A stretch of 61,940 nucleotides of DNA from Tannerellaceae bacterium (GCA_031257015.1 JAIRPK010000028.1:1-61940); one strand, 5' to 3'. Numbered from the stretch's first letter, positions 18,689 to 27,976 are shown. Numbers and translations: made by a program. The notes: generated by a model not told the origin, from the letters alone.

Positions 18689-20032
18689 ATGAAAAAGATA
18701 GTTACACATATCATACTGCTAAGCTCAAGCGTCATCCCTGCCATCTCACTCCAGTCGCAGGAAGCAACCATGAGCATGGACGACTGCATACGATACGCCG
18801 TAGAGAACAGCCCCGGCGTCAGGCGAGCCGCATACACTTACGACACATACAAAAGCGAATACACGAACGCCGTCGGCGCCTTCTTCCCCAGCTTGACCGT
18901 CGGCGCCTCCGCACAGTATAACTTCGGTCGCGCCGTCGATCCGGAAACAAACACTTACATCAACACTACGACGTTCAACAATAACTATGAAAGCTCCGCC
19001 TCCCTACCAATCTTCCGCGGCGGCCAGCTCGTCAACCAGTGGCGCCTGGCAAAAAACAACCGCCAGATGGGGTTGAACGACATACAAAAAATTATGGACG
19101 ACCTCTCCCTGAACACCATGGAAGCCTACGCCAACGCCGTCTATTACCAGGGAACCATCCGCTACGCCGCCGAGAAACTCGAAGAAAGCCGCCGCAACCT
19201 CCACAAAACACGGCGTCAAGAAGAACTCGGACTGAAAGGCCGGGCAGACCTCGCCCAAATCGAAGCCACCGTCGCCGCCGACGACTACCTCCTTGCACAC
19301 CAGCAAAACCTCTGCAACGCAGCCATGCTCAAGCTAAAAGAATACATGAACTACCCCTACGACAGAGAACTCCTCATCGACACCGCCACGCCCGCCCCCG
19401 ACTACGCCCCACACACCGAATCCGTCATCGAAATATTCAACTACGCCCAAGCCCACAACCCCACAGCCCGCCAAGCCGCCTACCAGACTAAAGCCGCACA
19501 CATACGCCACCTCATGGCCAAAGGCAAAATGTTCCCCACCATCTCCCTCTCCGCCGGAATATACACCAGCTACTACGAAAACCTCATGGCAGCCGCTGAC
19601 CCACTATCCTTCAACGCACAATTCAAAAACAACCGCGGAGAATACATCTCCCTCAACATCCGAATCCCCATCCTCGACGGAATGAACACCATAACCGACG
19701 TCCGCCGCGCACGCAACAACATGCGAATCGCCGTCGAACAGCAAAGCGAAGTCCTCCGCCAGCTGGAAACCGCCATCGAACAATCAATCCTCGACCGCAA
19801 CAGCTACGCCAAGGAAAGCATACAAATGGAAAAAAAACTCGCCGCAGACGAAATCGCCTACCAACTCACACTCCGCAAATACGAAGAAGGCCTGACAGGC
19901 AACCTCGAACTCCAAAGCGCCTCCAACGCCCTCCTGGAATCCAAAGCAAGCCTCCTACAATGCCGACTGATGTATATACTTAAAGCACGCCAGGTAGAAT
20001 ACTACAAGGGAAAAAAAATAACAGAAAACTGA
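18689..20032 (+). CDS. TolC-family outer-membrane efflux channel
   Basis: The start is ATG 18689 (MKKIVTHIILLSSSVIPAIS), which gives a signal peptide; the longer frame upstream adds a non-signal extension. The 447-residue product has two long repeats of amphipathic helix and beta hairpin, the TolC/OEP layout. The first repeat begins SMDDCIRYAVENSPGVRRAA and a helix-rich block (residues about 140-220) contains EKLEESRRNLHKTRRQEELG. TolC proteins form trimeric channels that export drugs, proteins or polysaccharides with an inner-membrane pump and an adaptor. The adaptor follows 82 bp later, but no pump gene is beside it. The strand is extremely C-rich at third codon positions. Confidence 0.92.
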   Translation: MKKIVTHIILLSSSVIPAISLQSQEATMSMDDCIRYAVENSPGVRRAAYTYDTYKSEYTNAVGAFFPSLTVGASAQYNFGRAVDPETNTYINTTTFNNNYESSASLPIFRGGQLVNQWRLAKNNRQMGLNDIQKIMDDLSLNTMEAYANAVYYQGTIRYAAEKLEESRRNLHKTRRQEELGLKGRADLAQIEATVAADDYLLAHQQNLCNAAMLKLKEYMNYPYDRELLIDTATPAPDYAPHTESVIEIFNYAQAHNPTARQAAYQTKAAHIRHLMAKGKMFPTISLSAGIYTSYYENLMAAADPLSFNAQFKNNRGEYISLNIRIPILDGMNTITDVRRARNNMRIAVEQQSEVLRQLETAIEQSILDRNSYAKESIQMEKKLAADEIAYQLTLRKYEEGLTGNLELQSASNALLESKASLLQCRLMYILKARQVEYYKGKKITEN

Positions 20033-20114
20033 AAAAAGAAAATAAAGAAACAAAAGCCCAATCCCCCATTCACAATTAACAAAACGAATAAGCAACAAAT
20101 AAAAAACAAGCAAT

Positions 20115-21365
20115 ATGGACATACAATTAGAAAAAAAGAAAGGCATACGCAAAAAACACCTCCCCTACATCGCCGGCAGCATCATTTTCGCAATCCTCCT
20201 CGGCTGGATCATATTCGGCGACCACACCGCCACACTGAAAATCGACGCACGCGCCATCAGCATCGGCACAGCCCGCCAAGACCTCTTCAACGACTTCGTC
20301 CGCGTCGACGGACAAGTACAACCCATCACAGTCGTCATGCTCAGCCCGGAAGAAGGAGGAATCGTCCAGGAAAAAGTCGTCGAAGAAGGAGCCCAAGTCA
20401 GACAAGGCGACATCATCATCCGACTCAGCAACTCAGCCCTCGACCTGCAAATCCTCACCGCCGAAGCCGAAATGGCCGAAAAACAAAACTTCCTCCGCAA
20501 CACCCAGGTAACAATGGAACAAGACCGCCTCAACAACATGAACGAACGACTTCAGCTCGAACTCGAAACCACACGCAAGCAACGCGCCTTCAACCAGCAA
20601 ACCCGCCTCTACAACGAAAACCTCATCCCGCGAGAAGACTACCTCCAAGCCCGCGAAGACTACGAACTCGCCATCCAAAAACACAGCCTCATCACCGAGC
20701 GCCTCCGGCAAGACTCCATCTACCGCACCATCCAGATAGACGTCATGGAAGACAACCTCGACAACATGCGCCGCAACGTCCTACTCATCCGCCAGCGCAA
20801 AGACAACCTCGACATACGCTCCAGAATCAGCGGCGAACTGGGCCGTCTCGACATTGTCCTCGGCCAAAACGTCAGCCCAGGCCAAACCATCGGCCAAATC
20901 AACGACCTCTCCGACTACAAAATCGAAGCACTCATCGACGAGCACTACATCGACCGCGTCCGAACCGGACTGAACGCCACATTCGAACGCCAGGGCGGCA
21001 ACTTTGAACTGGCCGTCCGCAAAATCTATCCCGAAGTCCGCGACGGCAAGTTCCGCACAGACTTCATCTTCACAGGCGAACGTCCGGACAACATCCGCAG
21101 CGGCCAAACATACTACATCAACCTCCAGCTCGGCCAGCCATCCCAAAGCATCATCATCCCAAAAGGCACCTTCTTCCAAAGCACCGGCGGAAACTGGATA
21201 TTCGTACTCGACCCCGACGGACGAAAAGCCACCCGACGCCACATCCGCATCGGTCGCCAAAACCCGCACCACTACGAAGTCCTCGAAGGCCTCAACGACG
21301 GCGAACAAGTAATAATCTCCGGCTACGAAAGCTATAAAGACAACCAAGTACTCATCCTCGAATAA
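20115..21365 (+). CDS. HlyD/RND-type periplasmic adaptor protein
   Basis: A 416-residue protein with one N-terminal membrane helix (about 19-37), a lipoyl-like half-motif (SPEEGGIVQEKVVEEGAQVR) and a long coiled coil (about 120-235, rich in E, R, Q and N). The second lipoyl half (RISGELGRLDIVLGQNVSPG) and a beta-barrel domain close the protein. This is the order of membrane-fusion proteins that bridge an inner-membrane pump to TolC. It follows the TolC-like gene and is probably in the same operon. The usual MacB-type ABC permease or RND pump does not follow; a repeat array and an unrelated gene do. The pump must be encoded elsewhere or has been lost. Confidence 0.9.
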   Translation: MDIQLEKKKGIRKKHLPYIAGSIIFAILLGWIIFGDHTATLKIDARAISIGTARQDLFNDFVRVDGQVQPITVVMLSPEEGGIVQEKVVEEGAQVRQGDIIIRLSNSALDLQILTAEAEMAEKQNFLRNTQVTMEQDRLNNMNERLQLELETTRKQRAFNQQTRLYNENLIPREDYLQAREDYELAIQKHSLITERLRQDSIYRTIQIDVMEDNLDNMRRNVLLIRQRKDNLDIRSRISGELGRLDIVLGQNVSPGQTIGQINDLSDYKIEALIDEHYIDRVRTGLNATFERQGGNFELAVRKIYPEVRDGKFRTDFIFTGERPDNIRSGQTYYINLQLGQPSQSIIIPKGTFFQSTGGNWIFVLDPDGRKATRRHIRIGRQNPHHYEVLEGLNDGEQVIISGYESYKDNQVLILE

Positions 21366-21421
21366 CCCCCAGCCGCCACAGTAAAAAACACCCGCACCAC
21401 CATACAATAACCATATATAAC

Positions 21422-21429
21422 TATATTTG
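21422..21429 (+). promoter_or_regulatory. -7 promoter element TATATTTG
   Basis: Perfect TAnnTTTG match 56 bp after the adaptor stop. It would drive the heptad-repeat frame at 21552 and the gene at 22029. Confidence 0.55.
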
Positions 21430-21551
21430 CCACCGCAAAAACAACTAAAAATGAAAACCAAACATGTAAAACCCCAAACACACCCTCCGCCCACTCATCC
21501 ACCCCAAACATAAAGCACGAAAAAAGAAAACAAACCAGAGAAATAATAAAA

Positions 21552-21911
21552 ATGACAACCTCCCACTCCCAAAACAACCTTTCCCGGCCCGGTATTCCCC
21601 CCGCCCATTTCTCCATCCCCGCCTCCACAAAATTATTCGCATACGCCCCGCTTCTCAACAGCTCTTCTGAAAGCCAACGCACCATTTCTGAAAGCCAGCG
21701 CGCCATTTCCGGAAGTCAGCGCGCCATTTCCGGAAGTCAGCGCGCCATTTCTGAAAGCCAGCGCGCCATTTCCGGAAGTCAGCGCACCATTTCCGAAAGT
21801 CAGCGCGCCATTTCCGGAAGTCAGCGCACCATTTCCGAAAGTCAGCGCGCCATTTCCGAAAGTCAGCGCACCATTTCCGAAAGTCAGCGCACCATCAACA
21901 AAATACAGTGA
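21552..21911 (+). CDS. Possible heptapeptide-repeat protein (ESQRAIS)
   Basis: A 119-codon frame from ATG 21552 with a short unique N-terminus (MTTSHSQNNLSRPGIP), then eleven in-frame ESQR(A/T)IS heptads and a stop right after the last unit. The repeat lies in the 21-bp array at 21669. In this frame three of the five variable base positions are silent (agc/agt, caa/cag, tct/tcc), the others being E/G and T/A. A promoter element lies 122 bp upstream. These points favour translation, but heptad length also follows automatically from any 21-bp array. No function is known. If made, the product would be a short soluble, probably helical peptide. Confidence 0.35.
   Translation: MTTSHSQNNLSRPGIPPAHFSIPASTKLFAYAPLLNSSSESQRTISESQRAISGSQRAISGSQRAISESQRAISGSQRTISESQRAISGSQRTISESQRAISESQRTISESQRTINKIQ
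21669..21899. repeat. 11 x 21-bp tandem array
   Basis: Eleven units without an indel. Each unit begins GRAAGYCAGCGC and ends CATTTCC, so GGAA (or GAAA) faces TTCC (or TTTC) across a GCGCGC core. The last unit ends CATCAAC and the array stops there. It lies between the adaptor gene and the conserved hypothetical at 22029. Confidence 0.95.
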
Positions 21912-22028
21912 ATCATCGACGAAACATCGCATACTAACGCTGGAATAAGGCGCCTCACCACCGACACCTTCAATTAAGAAACATATCCAATACCCCATAC
22001 TTATATATCAATTAAAAACATATTAAAA

Positions 22029-22691
22029 ATGATGCACGGTAAGCACACTATCCCACAAGCAGAAGATGAAGCTATCCTCTGGGGCGAGAACTTTGTAAAC
22101 AAGATAGAGCAACACGCAAATCACTATTTGGTCGAGCAGGCAGATTTGGATGATTTAAAAGCTTCGCTTAATATTTTCAAAAAACTTGTAGAGCGATCCA
22201 AAAGCCCTGAAAGTACCCACGTTATTGTGGTAGAGAAGAAAAAAGCACACAAGGATTTTGAGAAAAAAGCACACGCAATCATCCATTATCAACTTCACCA
22301 TCCAGCTGTCACCAACGCTGATCGCGCCTCTCTTAACCTTCCCTCCCGCGACAGGACATACAACCACCTTCCCCCCATAGCCAGCTTTCCCATCGTAACC
22401 GCTTCCGGTCATACTTCACGTCATATCCGGCTGGATTTTCGCGACATGAACTCTGCCGGCAAAGCCCGTCCTTATGGCGTAAACGGCGCCGTCATAGCCT
22501 GCGAAGTCCTCGACCGTTTTCCTGAAACGCCTGGCAACCTCCCCCAAATCGCCCTGGCTACTCGCACGCCATACATACTCGAATTTTCCGAAACCCAGCG
22601 CGGTCAAACAGCCTATATCGCTCTCTGCTGGGAAGACGAACGCGGCCAGCGCGGTCCATGGAGCGACATCGTAAGCCAAATTATCCCCTAG
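22029..22691 (+). CDS. Conserved hypothetical protein with C-terminal beta domain
   Basis: A 220-residue protein without signal peptide. Residues 1-115 are helical and charged (NKIEQHANHYLVEQADLDDL). Residues about 135-218 read like a fibronectin-type beta sandwich, with RLDFRDMNSAGKARPYGVNG, RTPYILEFSETQRGQ and YIALCWEDERGQRGPWSDI. I recall proteins with the same closing pattern (KARPYGVxG ... RGxxxYxxLRWxxxRGxxGPWSxI) in many Bacteroidota and other phyla, always annotated as hypothetical. The function is unknown. The 21-bp array and its heptad frame lie directly upstream and may share its promoter. Base composition is less C-rich than the adaptor gene. Confidence 0.8.
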   Translation: MMHGKHTIPQAEDEAILWGENFVNKIEQHANHYLVEQADLDDLKASLNIFKKLVERSKSPESTHVIVVEKKKAHKDFEKKAHAIIHYQLHHPAVTNADRASLNLPSRDRTYNHLPPIASFPIVTASGHTSRHIRLDFRDMNSAGKARPYGVNGAVIACEVLDRFPETPGNLPQIALATRTPYILEFSETQRGQTAYIALCWEDERGQRGPWSDIVSQIIP

Positions 22692-22835
22692 CGCTCTGCA
22701 TTTTATACATCTTCGACGGAAACAGTCGCACGGATTCTACGTTGCAGTGGACATCCTTGCTTTTGCCTGATGATTCTCTCTTTCAGGGAGCGTTCGGGAC
22801 TTGCACTGTATGGCAGTTGCCAATATTGGGCGAAC

Positions 22836-22869
22836 AAAAAAATAGAGACGTGATTGTTCACGCCTCTAT
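22836..22869 (-). terminator. Rho-independent terminator
   Basis: On the minus strand a 12-bp stem (ATAGAGGCGTGA with TCACGTCTCTAT, one G-U pair) and a four-base loop are followed by seven T. It lies 111 bp beyond the stop of the GH20-like gene and ends that transcript. Confidence 0.85.
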
Positions 22870-22979
22870 ACAGGTTTTGGCAAACTATGATAAGATGAAA
22901 TATGGTTCTTTTCTGTGGGGGGAGGGCGGTGGCCGGCGGCTCTTGCGACTGTCGAGGTGGAAGCGGTTGTGCCTGGCGT

Positions 22980-24110
22980 TTATTGCTTCATTCTTTCAAT
23001 CAGGCGCTTGAGCACAGTGGCGTCCGATTCGGCATCGGGGTCGGAAGGTGTTTCGTAATATCTTTTCAGGAAGTTTTCATTTCCGCTCCAGACGGTTGCT
23101 ATTATACCTTGATAGTGTTCGCGCATCTGCGGCGTTGCGCTTTTGCGGAAGCTTAGCATGTCGTCCAGTTCCTGCATGGCGACGTTGGGTTTGTTCCATG
23201 GGCAGATGGCGACGTCGAATCCTTTCATGGCGAAGTAGACGGGTGTTTTCTCTGGTCGGTCGTAATGCCAATCGCAGATAAAGATGTCTTTAGGGATGAG
23301 GTCGATGGCCGGATGGGTGTCGTTTGTGCTTGCTTCCCATTCGCCGATGCCGGTTGTTTCGCCGTCGATGAGCCGGTCGCCCCATATCATAAGTCTTTTG
23401 TTGCGTTCGGCCAGATGATTGCGTAGCCGGATGGCTTCACCGGCAAAAAGTTCGGCTTTGTTGTGTCCGCTGCATCGCGGGCAATGCGAATCGCCGATGT
23501 AGAAGACTTCGTCCATTCCGGCGTGGAAGTAATCGCTCTCGAAAACATCGGTGATTTCGTCGATTAATGCGAAGACAATCTTGTGAAGGTCGGGATGCAG
23601 CGGGCAGTAGCTTTTGCAATAAAGTCCGTCGTCGTTAGGCCATCCAGTATAGTTTTCGGTTTTGACATGCGGAGTTTCGTCAAATTCAGGATATTGACTA
23701 AGCAACATTCCTGTGCGGTTAGCCCATGATTGATGTCCGAGGAGATTGATCTGCGGTGCGAGAGCAATTTTATGTTTCTTGCAGAGGCTGACGATTTTCT
23801 TTACATCTGCGTCGGTCAATGGATTAGTGGCGCTCAGTTCCGGATGAGATTTATACTTGTAATTCCAGTCTACGCGCAGGATGATGAGGTTAAATCCGGC
23901 CGGGGCGAGTTCATTTTCGACAAATCGCAGGAAATTGTCCAGTCCGTCCGGTGCAGGCGCTGCAATAGCGAGGCCGCGTATTGGCAGTTCATTCCCGACT
24001 TTTGGAGTTTGTGCAGCGATGTCGGGGGTATTGTTAGAAATACAAGAGATTAAGAGGAAAAGTGCGGCGAAAGTAGCCGGCTTGAAAGGCATAAATTTGA
24101 TTATTTTCAT
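22980..24110 (-). CDS. GH20-like beta-N-acetylhexosaminidase lipoprotein
   Basis: The start is ATG 24110 (MKIIKFMPF), preferred over an in-frame ATG 27 bp upstream because the promoter element at 24135-24142 would lie inside the longer version. The 376-residue product has an SPII signal (LLISC) and a TIM-barrel. The motif FHAGMDEVFYIGD contains the H-x-G-x-D-E signature of family 20, in which D-E act as substrate-assisted catalytic residues. PQINLLGHQSWA matches the strand before it. The usual N-terminal GH20b domain is absent, so this is a short, single-domain member. It would trim N-acetylhexosamine ends from host or microbial glycans. A cysteine pair (SHCPRC) after the active site is unusual. 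Confidence 0.75.
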   Translation of the reverse strand: MKIIKFMPFKPATFAALFLLISCISNNTPDIAAQTPKVGNELPIRGLAIAAPAPDGLDNFLRFVENELAPAGFNLIILRVDWNYKYKSHPELSATNPLTDADVKKIVSLCKKHKIALAPQINLLGHQSWANRTGMLLSQYPEFDETPHVKTENYTGWPNDDGLYCKSYCPLHPDLHKIVFALIDEITDVFESDYFHAGMDEVFYIGDSHCPRCSGHNKAELFAGEAIRLRNHLAERNKRLMIWGDRLIDGETTGIGEWEASTNDTHPAIDLIPKDIFICDWHYDRPEKTPVYFAMKGFDVAICPWNKPNVAMQELDDMLSFRKSATPQMREHYQGIIATVWSGNENFLKRYYETPSDPDAESDATVLKRLIERMKQ

Positions 24111-24134
24111 GATAGACTTGATTTTAATTTCCGA

Positions 24135-24142
24135 CAAAATTA
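24135..24142 (-). promoter_or_regulatory. -7 promoter element TAATTTTG
   Basis: TAnnTTTG match on the minus strand 25 bp before ATG 24110; back to back with the plus-strand element at 24154. Confidence 0.6.
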
Positions 24143-24153
24143 ATGAATCTTCT

Positions 24154-24161
24154 TATTTTTG
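24154..24161 (+). promoter_or_regulatory. -7 promoter element TATTTTTG
   Basis: TAnnTTTG match 25 bp before the Yip1-like gene. With the element at 24135 it forms a compact divergent promoter pair. Confidence 0.65.
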
Positions 24162-24186
24162 CATCAGTAAAAAATAATCAAACTAA

Positions 24187-24777
24187 ATGTATAAAGAATT
24201 AATCAGGCTGGTAATAGCCATGACGGTGAATCCGGGCAAGACATGGCAATCCTTGTTGGCAAAAAATGAACGTGGCGATGAATATCTTATTCGTGTTGTA
24301 TATCCTCTTATCGGGTTAACTACTTTGGCTGCGTTCGCTGGAGTTTTCTTCACGGAGAAAAGTTTCAGCTGGGAGTTAGCGTTGAAGTCGGCTATCCGAA
24401 TGCTGGTGGCATTGTTTGGCGGTTTCCATTTGTCTGCTTTTTTGACGAACGAGCTGTGTAAGAGAGCGTTTGACCGTCCGGATGATATACAACTTTGCCG
24501 CCGTTTCACGGGGTATGCTTCGATGGTTATGTATGCGCTGAATATAGCGTTAAGCGTTCTTCCGGAATCCGATTTCTTTTATCTTCGTTTTTTTCTGCTG
24601 TACATTATATATATAGTATGGGAAGGGGCGCAGTCGTATATGGATATACATGACGAGTTAATCTCAGGGATGTCCGCCAGAGTTTTGTTTACGCTGGCTG
24701 TATCCACATTAATAATATTAGTCCCGACGGTTGTCAAGGGCGCTCTCTTCCTATTGATGCCGGGTCTTAGAATCTAA
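24187..24777 (+). CDS. Yip1-family integral membrane protein
   Basis: A 196-residue protein. A short cytoplasmic start ([20 protein letters not shown]) matches the P-x-x-x-W opening of Yip1-domain proteins and is followed by four or five membrane helices spread to the C-terminus (last helix near residues 170-190). In bacteria this family has no fixed function. It is the first gene of a probable operon: smpB starts 5 bp after its stop, and the gate-domain protein overlaps smpB. Confidence 0.8.
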   Translation: MYKELIRLVIAMTVNPGKTWQSLLAKNERGDEYLIRVVYPLIGLTTLAAFAGVFFTEKSFSWELALKSAIRMLVALFGGFHLSAFLTNELCKRAFDRPDDIQLCRRFTGYASMVMYALNIALSVLPESDFFYLRFFLLYIIYIVWEGAQSYMDIHDELISGMSARVLFTLAVSTLIILVPTVVKGALFLLMPGLRI

Positions 24778-24782
24778 TCAAT

Positions 24783-25238
24783 ATGAAATCAAGTAGCGAC
24801 ATACAAATCAAGAACAAGAAAGCGACGTTCAACTATGAGCTTCTGGACACTTTCACGGCGGGGATAGTTCTGACAGGAACGGAGATTAAATCTCTTCGTC
24901 TGGGGAAAGCCGGTCTGGTTGATACCTATTGTCTGGTTATTAACGGGGAGCTATGGGTGAAGAATATGCACATCGCGGAATACTTCTATGGGACGTACAA
25001 TAATCATAACGCCCGTCGTGACAGGAAGCTTCTCCTCACTCGCAAGGAACTCAAGAAGCTGGATACGGCCTCGAAGAACAGTGGATTCACGATCGTCCCT
25101 CTTCGCGTTTTCATCAATGAAAAAGGCTTGGCAAAGATGGTTCTAGCTATTGCGAAAGGAAAGAAGGAATATGATAAGCGTGCCGCATTGCGTAGTCGTG
25201 ATGACAAGCGGGAGATTGACCGGGCTTTCAAGCGCTGA
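24783..25238 (+). CDS. smpB: SsrA-binding protein SmpB
   Basis: A 151-residue protein that binds tmRNA and brings it to stalled ribosomes for trans-translation. The family pattern is complete: [33 protein letters not shown], the [19 protein letters not shown] block that contacts the RNA, and the basic C-terminal tail [10 protein letters not shown] that enters the decoding centre. Length is normal. The stop TGA overlaps the next ATG by one base. No tmRNA gene is in the window. Confidence 0.98.
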   Translation: MKSSSDIQIKNKKATFNYELLDTFTAGIVLTGTEIKSLRLGKAGLVDTYCLVINGELWVKNMHIAEYFYGTYNNHNARRDRKLLLTRKELKKLDTASKNSGFTIVPLRVFINEKGLAKMVLAIAKGKKEYDKRAALRSRDDKREIDRAFKR

Positions 25239-26188
25239 TGCTGGCTGTTCTGAACCGTATATGGAGATGTGTTCTACTCGCCCTTCCAAAGTCTGGGCGA
25301 ACCTGCATCTGGTTGCTTAAAATCATTTTGCCGATATCTTTTATTGTCCGCCTTTTGGACTATTCCGGCGTTCTTGGAGTAATATCTACGCATGTTGAGC
25401 CGGTGTTTGCCATACTTGGATTGCCGGGTGAGACAGCGATTGTATTCCTTACGAGCATATTCAGTCCTTTATATGCGCCGATTGCTCTAATTTCGTCGAT
25501 GACGCTTGGCGTACGTGAAGCGACTATTCTGTCAATAATGTGCCTTGTTTCCCATAATCTTATTATAGAATCGTCCGTTCAAGCTAAGACTGGCTCTAAT
25601 TTTTGGATGATGATAACGCTACGCTTGCTGTCGAGTCTTTTTATTGCCTTCATTCTGAACATTGTTATGCCTCACGGCGATTGTGCTATTGTCGGAACGG
25701 GTGTCGGAACAGAGTTGGACGCCGAGCTTGGCGACATTCTTCTCAGTTGGATTACTGGCTCGACGAACGTCATTATCACAATTATTGTCATTGTGACATC
25801 CCTGATGATCCTTCATTATATATTAGAAGAATTTAGACTGATGCGTGGAATATCCTCTGTCCTTTCTCCGTTAATGAAACTTTTCGGTTTGTCTGGCGAC
25901 AGCGCCTTTCTCTGGCTGGTTGGCAACCTTGTAGGCCTTGCTTACGGTGGTGCAATCATGGTCGAACAGGTGGAGCAGAAGAAACTCACGTTAAAAGATG
26001 GCAACTTGTTAAACTATCATTTGGCCATTAGTCATTCCTTATTGGAAGACACTCTAATCTTTGTTGCCATCGGGATTCCCGCCCTGTGGATAATCAGTTC
26101 CCGCTTGTTGTTTGCCGCCATAGTCGTTTGGTGTCGGCGCTTGATTAAACATCGTAGGCGCGAAGACTCATGCCTGCCCATTCTCTAA
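25238..26188 (+). CDS. Nucleoside-recognition (gate) domain membrane protein
   Basis: A 316-residue integral membrane protein with about eight helices in two halves. Each half carries a gate-like segment, the first around FLTSIFSPLYAPIALISSMT, with SHNLIIESSVQAKTG after it, and the second around WLVGNLVGLAYGGAIMVEQV with SHSLLEDTLIF. These features match the nucleoside-recognition/SpmA-type family. Members are thought to move nucleosides, ions or polar solutes; substrate is unknown. The start overlaps the smpB stop (TGATG), so translation is probably coupled. Confidence 0.8.
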   Translation: MLAVLNRIWRCVLLALPKSGRTCIWLLKIILPISFIVRLLDYSGVLGVISTHVEPVFAILGLPGETAIVFLTSIFSPLYAPIALISSMTLGVREATILSIMCLVSHNLIIESSVQAKTGSNFWMMITLRLLSSLFIAFILNIVMPHGDCAIVGTGVGTELDAELGDILLSWITGSTNVIITIIVIVTSLMILHYILEEFRLMRGISSVLSPLMKLFGLSGDSAFLWLVGNLVGLAYGGAIMVEQVEQKKLTLKDGNLLNYHLAISHSLLEDTLIFVAIGIPALWIISSRLLFAAIVVWCRRLIKHRRREDSCLPIL

Positions 26189-26412
26189 AGGCAGATATAT
26201 CTGGGAACTGAAAAATGAGAATATTCCATAAAAAAGTTAGAGGTATTTAAATGATCGGCGGATAAAAAAACAACCCAAGAGGTAAAATATTGCGTATATG
26301 AAAACTATTCATTTATTTTGCATCAAACAAAAACAATCAAATAACAAATAAAAAACATTCAGCCTATAGCATACATTACTCGAAAAAAATAATTAAAGAA
26401 AATAGTAAAGTA

Positions 26413-27006
26413 ATGAAATCATTAAAAACAATGACCGACGAAGAATTGGTCGTATTATATGCTGAAGGTAAGAATACAGCTTTTGATGAGTTGTTGAATC
26501 GTTATAAAGGTTGTATTTACTCTTACATTTATTTTATAGTGCACAATAAAGATCTTGCAGAAGACATCTTTCAAGAAACTTTCGTGAAAGTGATCGTTAC
26601 AATTAAGCAAGGGCGCTACATAGAAAATGGCAAGTTCAAAGCTTGGATAACACGTATAGCTCATAATCTTATCATTGACCACTTTCGCCAGGAACGTAGC
26701 GAGAATACGATTTCCAATAATGAAACGGAAGTTGATTTATTTAACAATATTAAATTGTGCGACGGAACGATCGAAGACCAGCTTGTTCGTCGGCAAGTAT
26801 TATCAGATGTGCGAAAATTAATAGAGCATTTGCCTGCCAGTCAGCGCGAAGTATTGGAAATGCGCTATTACCAGGATTTAAGTTTCAAAGAAATAGCCGA
26901 GATTACAGGTGTCAGTATTAATACCGCTCTGGGACGGATGAGATACGCCATTTTGAACATGCGCCGCATGGCAGCAGAGAATCAAATGGAGCTGTCTTTG
27001 GCATAA
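26413..27006 (+). CDS. ECF RNA polymerase sigma factor
   Basis: A 197-residue sigma-70 family protein with region 2 at about residues 20-95 (KDLAEDIFQETFVKVIVTI, KAWITRIAHNLIIDHFRQER) and region 4 at about 140-190 (LPASQREVLEMRYYQDLSFK, then EIAEITGVSINTALGRMRYA). Regions 1 and 3 are absent, as in ECF factors. No anti-sigma gene of the FecR type is beside it, and no SusC follows, so it is not a typical polysaccharide-locus regulator. A weak promoter-like TTATTTTGCA lies about 95 bp upstream. It is followed by a small protein gene and rpe. Confidence 0.93.
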   Translation: MKSLKTMTDEELVVLYAEGKNTAFDELLNRYKGCIYSYIYFIVHNKDLAEDIFQETFVKVIVTIKQGRYIENGKFKAWITRIAHNLIIDHFRQERSENTISNNETEVDLFNNIKLCDGTIEDQLVRRQVLSDVRKLIEHLPASQREVLEMRYYQDLSFKEIAEITGVSINTALGRMRYAILNMRRMAAENQMELSLA

Positions 27007-27088
27007 AAAAAATCTGCTTTAATTGCATCTGTGCAAAATAATTAACATAGTGCAACGTTTATTTCATAAACAAATAAACAAATTGCCT

Positions 27089-27262
27089 ATGAAAAATAAT
27101 TACCCTCAATGTATGGATGACATGCTAAAAAGGAACAAAAAGTCAAAGTTTCAAAAGCCAGCTCCCTGCAAACAGACTTTGATGTTTCTCCGCCAATTTG
27201 CTGGCGTATATCATGCTGAACCGGAAATGTCCGGTAAACTTTGCAGTTTTATAATAAACTGA
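27089..27262 (+). CDS. Small conserved protein after the sigma factor
   Basis: A 57-residue protein from ATG 27089 (MKNNYPQCMDDMLKRNKKSK). The C-terminal half TLMFLRQFAGVYHAEPEMSG resembles short hypothetical proteins in Bacteroidales with the pattern LxQFARxYHVE. The earlier in-frame start at 27023 is less likely. It ends one base before the rpe start, so translation is probably coupled. No known function. Confidence 0.6.
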   Translation: MKNNYPQCMDDMLKRNKKSKFQKPAPCKQTLMFLRQFAGVYHAEPEMSGKLCSFIIN

Positions 27263-27263
27263 T

Positions 27264-27914
27264 ATGGGACACAAGGTAGCACCATCACTTCTTGCTGCAA
27301 ATTTTCTCAATTTGCAGCAAGAAGTTGAAATGATAAATCGCAGTGAGGCTGATTGGCTGCACTTGGACATCATGGATGGAGTATTCGTGCCCAACATATC
27401 CTTTGGTTTTTCTGTTTTGGAAGCCATAAAGCCAATATTGACAAAACCCATGGACGTCCATCTAATGATTGTCGAACCCCATAAGTTTATTCGCGAAGTA
27501 GCTTGCGCCGGTGCCTATATAATGAATATACATTACGAAGCTTCTATCCATTTGCACCGCACAGTCTCCGCAATTAAGGAGGCAGGAATGAAAGCCGGCG
27601 TAACGCTCAATCCGCATACTCCCATCAATGTACTGGATGATATAATTAAAGATATGGACATGGTATTACTAATGTCTGTCAATCCAGGATTTGGGGGGCA
27701 AAAATTCATCGAACAGTCAGTAGAAAAAACTTCACGTCTAAAAGACTTGATAACCAGAAAAAATGCCGACACGCTCATCGAAATCGACGGAGGCGTAAAC
27801 AAAAATACCGCACAGAAACTCCTATCCGCCGGAGCCGACATACTCGTTGCAGGTAATTATATCTTCAAATCTCCAAATCCAACTCAAACCATCAAAGACC
27901 TAAAAGATTTATAA
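27264..27914 (+). CDS. rpe: Ribulose-phosphate 3-epimerase
   Basis: A 216-residue TIM-barrel enzyme that interconverts ribulose-5-phosphate and xylulose-5-phosphate in the pentose phosphate pathway. The family signatures are all present: APSLLAANFLNL at the start, LHLDIMDGVFVPNISFG with metal-binding H and D, HLMIVEP, HYEAS, SVNPGFGGQKF, and EIDGGVN near the phosphate site. Length is normal. ComEC follows after 62 bp; the rpe-comEC order is, to my knowledge, common in Bacteroidota. Confidence 0.97.
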   Translation: MGHKVAPSLLAANFLNLQQEVEMINRSEADWLHLDIMDGVFVPNISFGFSVLEAIKPILTKPMDVHLMIVEPHKFIREVACAGAYIMNIHYEASIHLHRTVSAIKEAGMKAGVTLNPHTPINVLDDIIKDMDMVLLMSVNPGFGGQKFIEQSVEKTSRLKDLITRKNADTLIEIDGGVNKNTAQKLLSAGADILVAGNYIFKSPNPTQTIKDLKDL

Positions 27915-27976
27915 ATCCAAATCAACCCGATTCCTTAGCTATATATCGTCTTATAAACCAAAAACCTTACGACCAA

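Noticed and set aside
23881..24177. 98-codon plus-strand frame across the divergent promoters at 24.1 kb
   Set aside because: Overlaps the GH20-like gene start and both promoter elements, with no support of its own.
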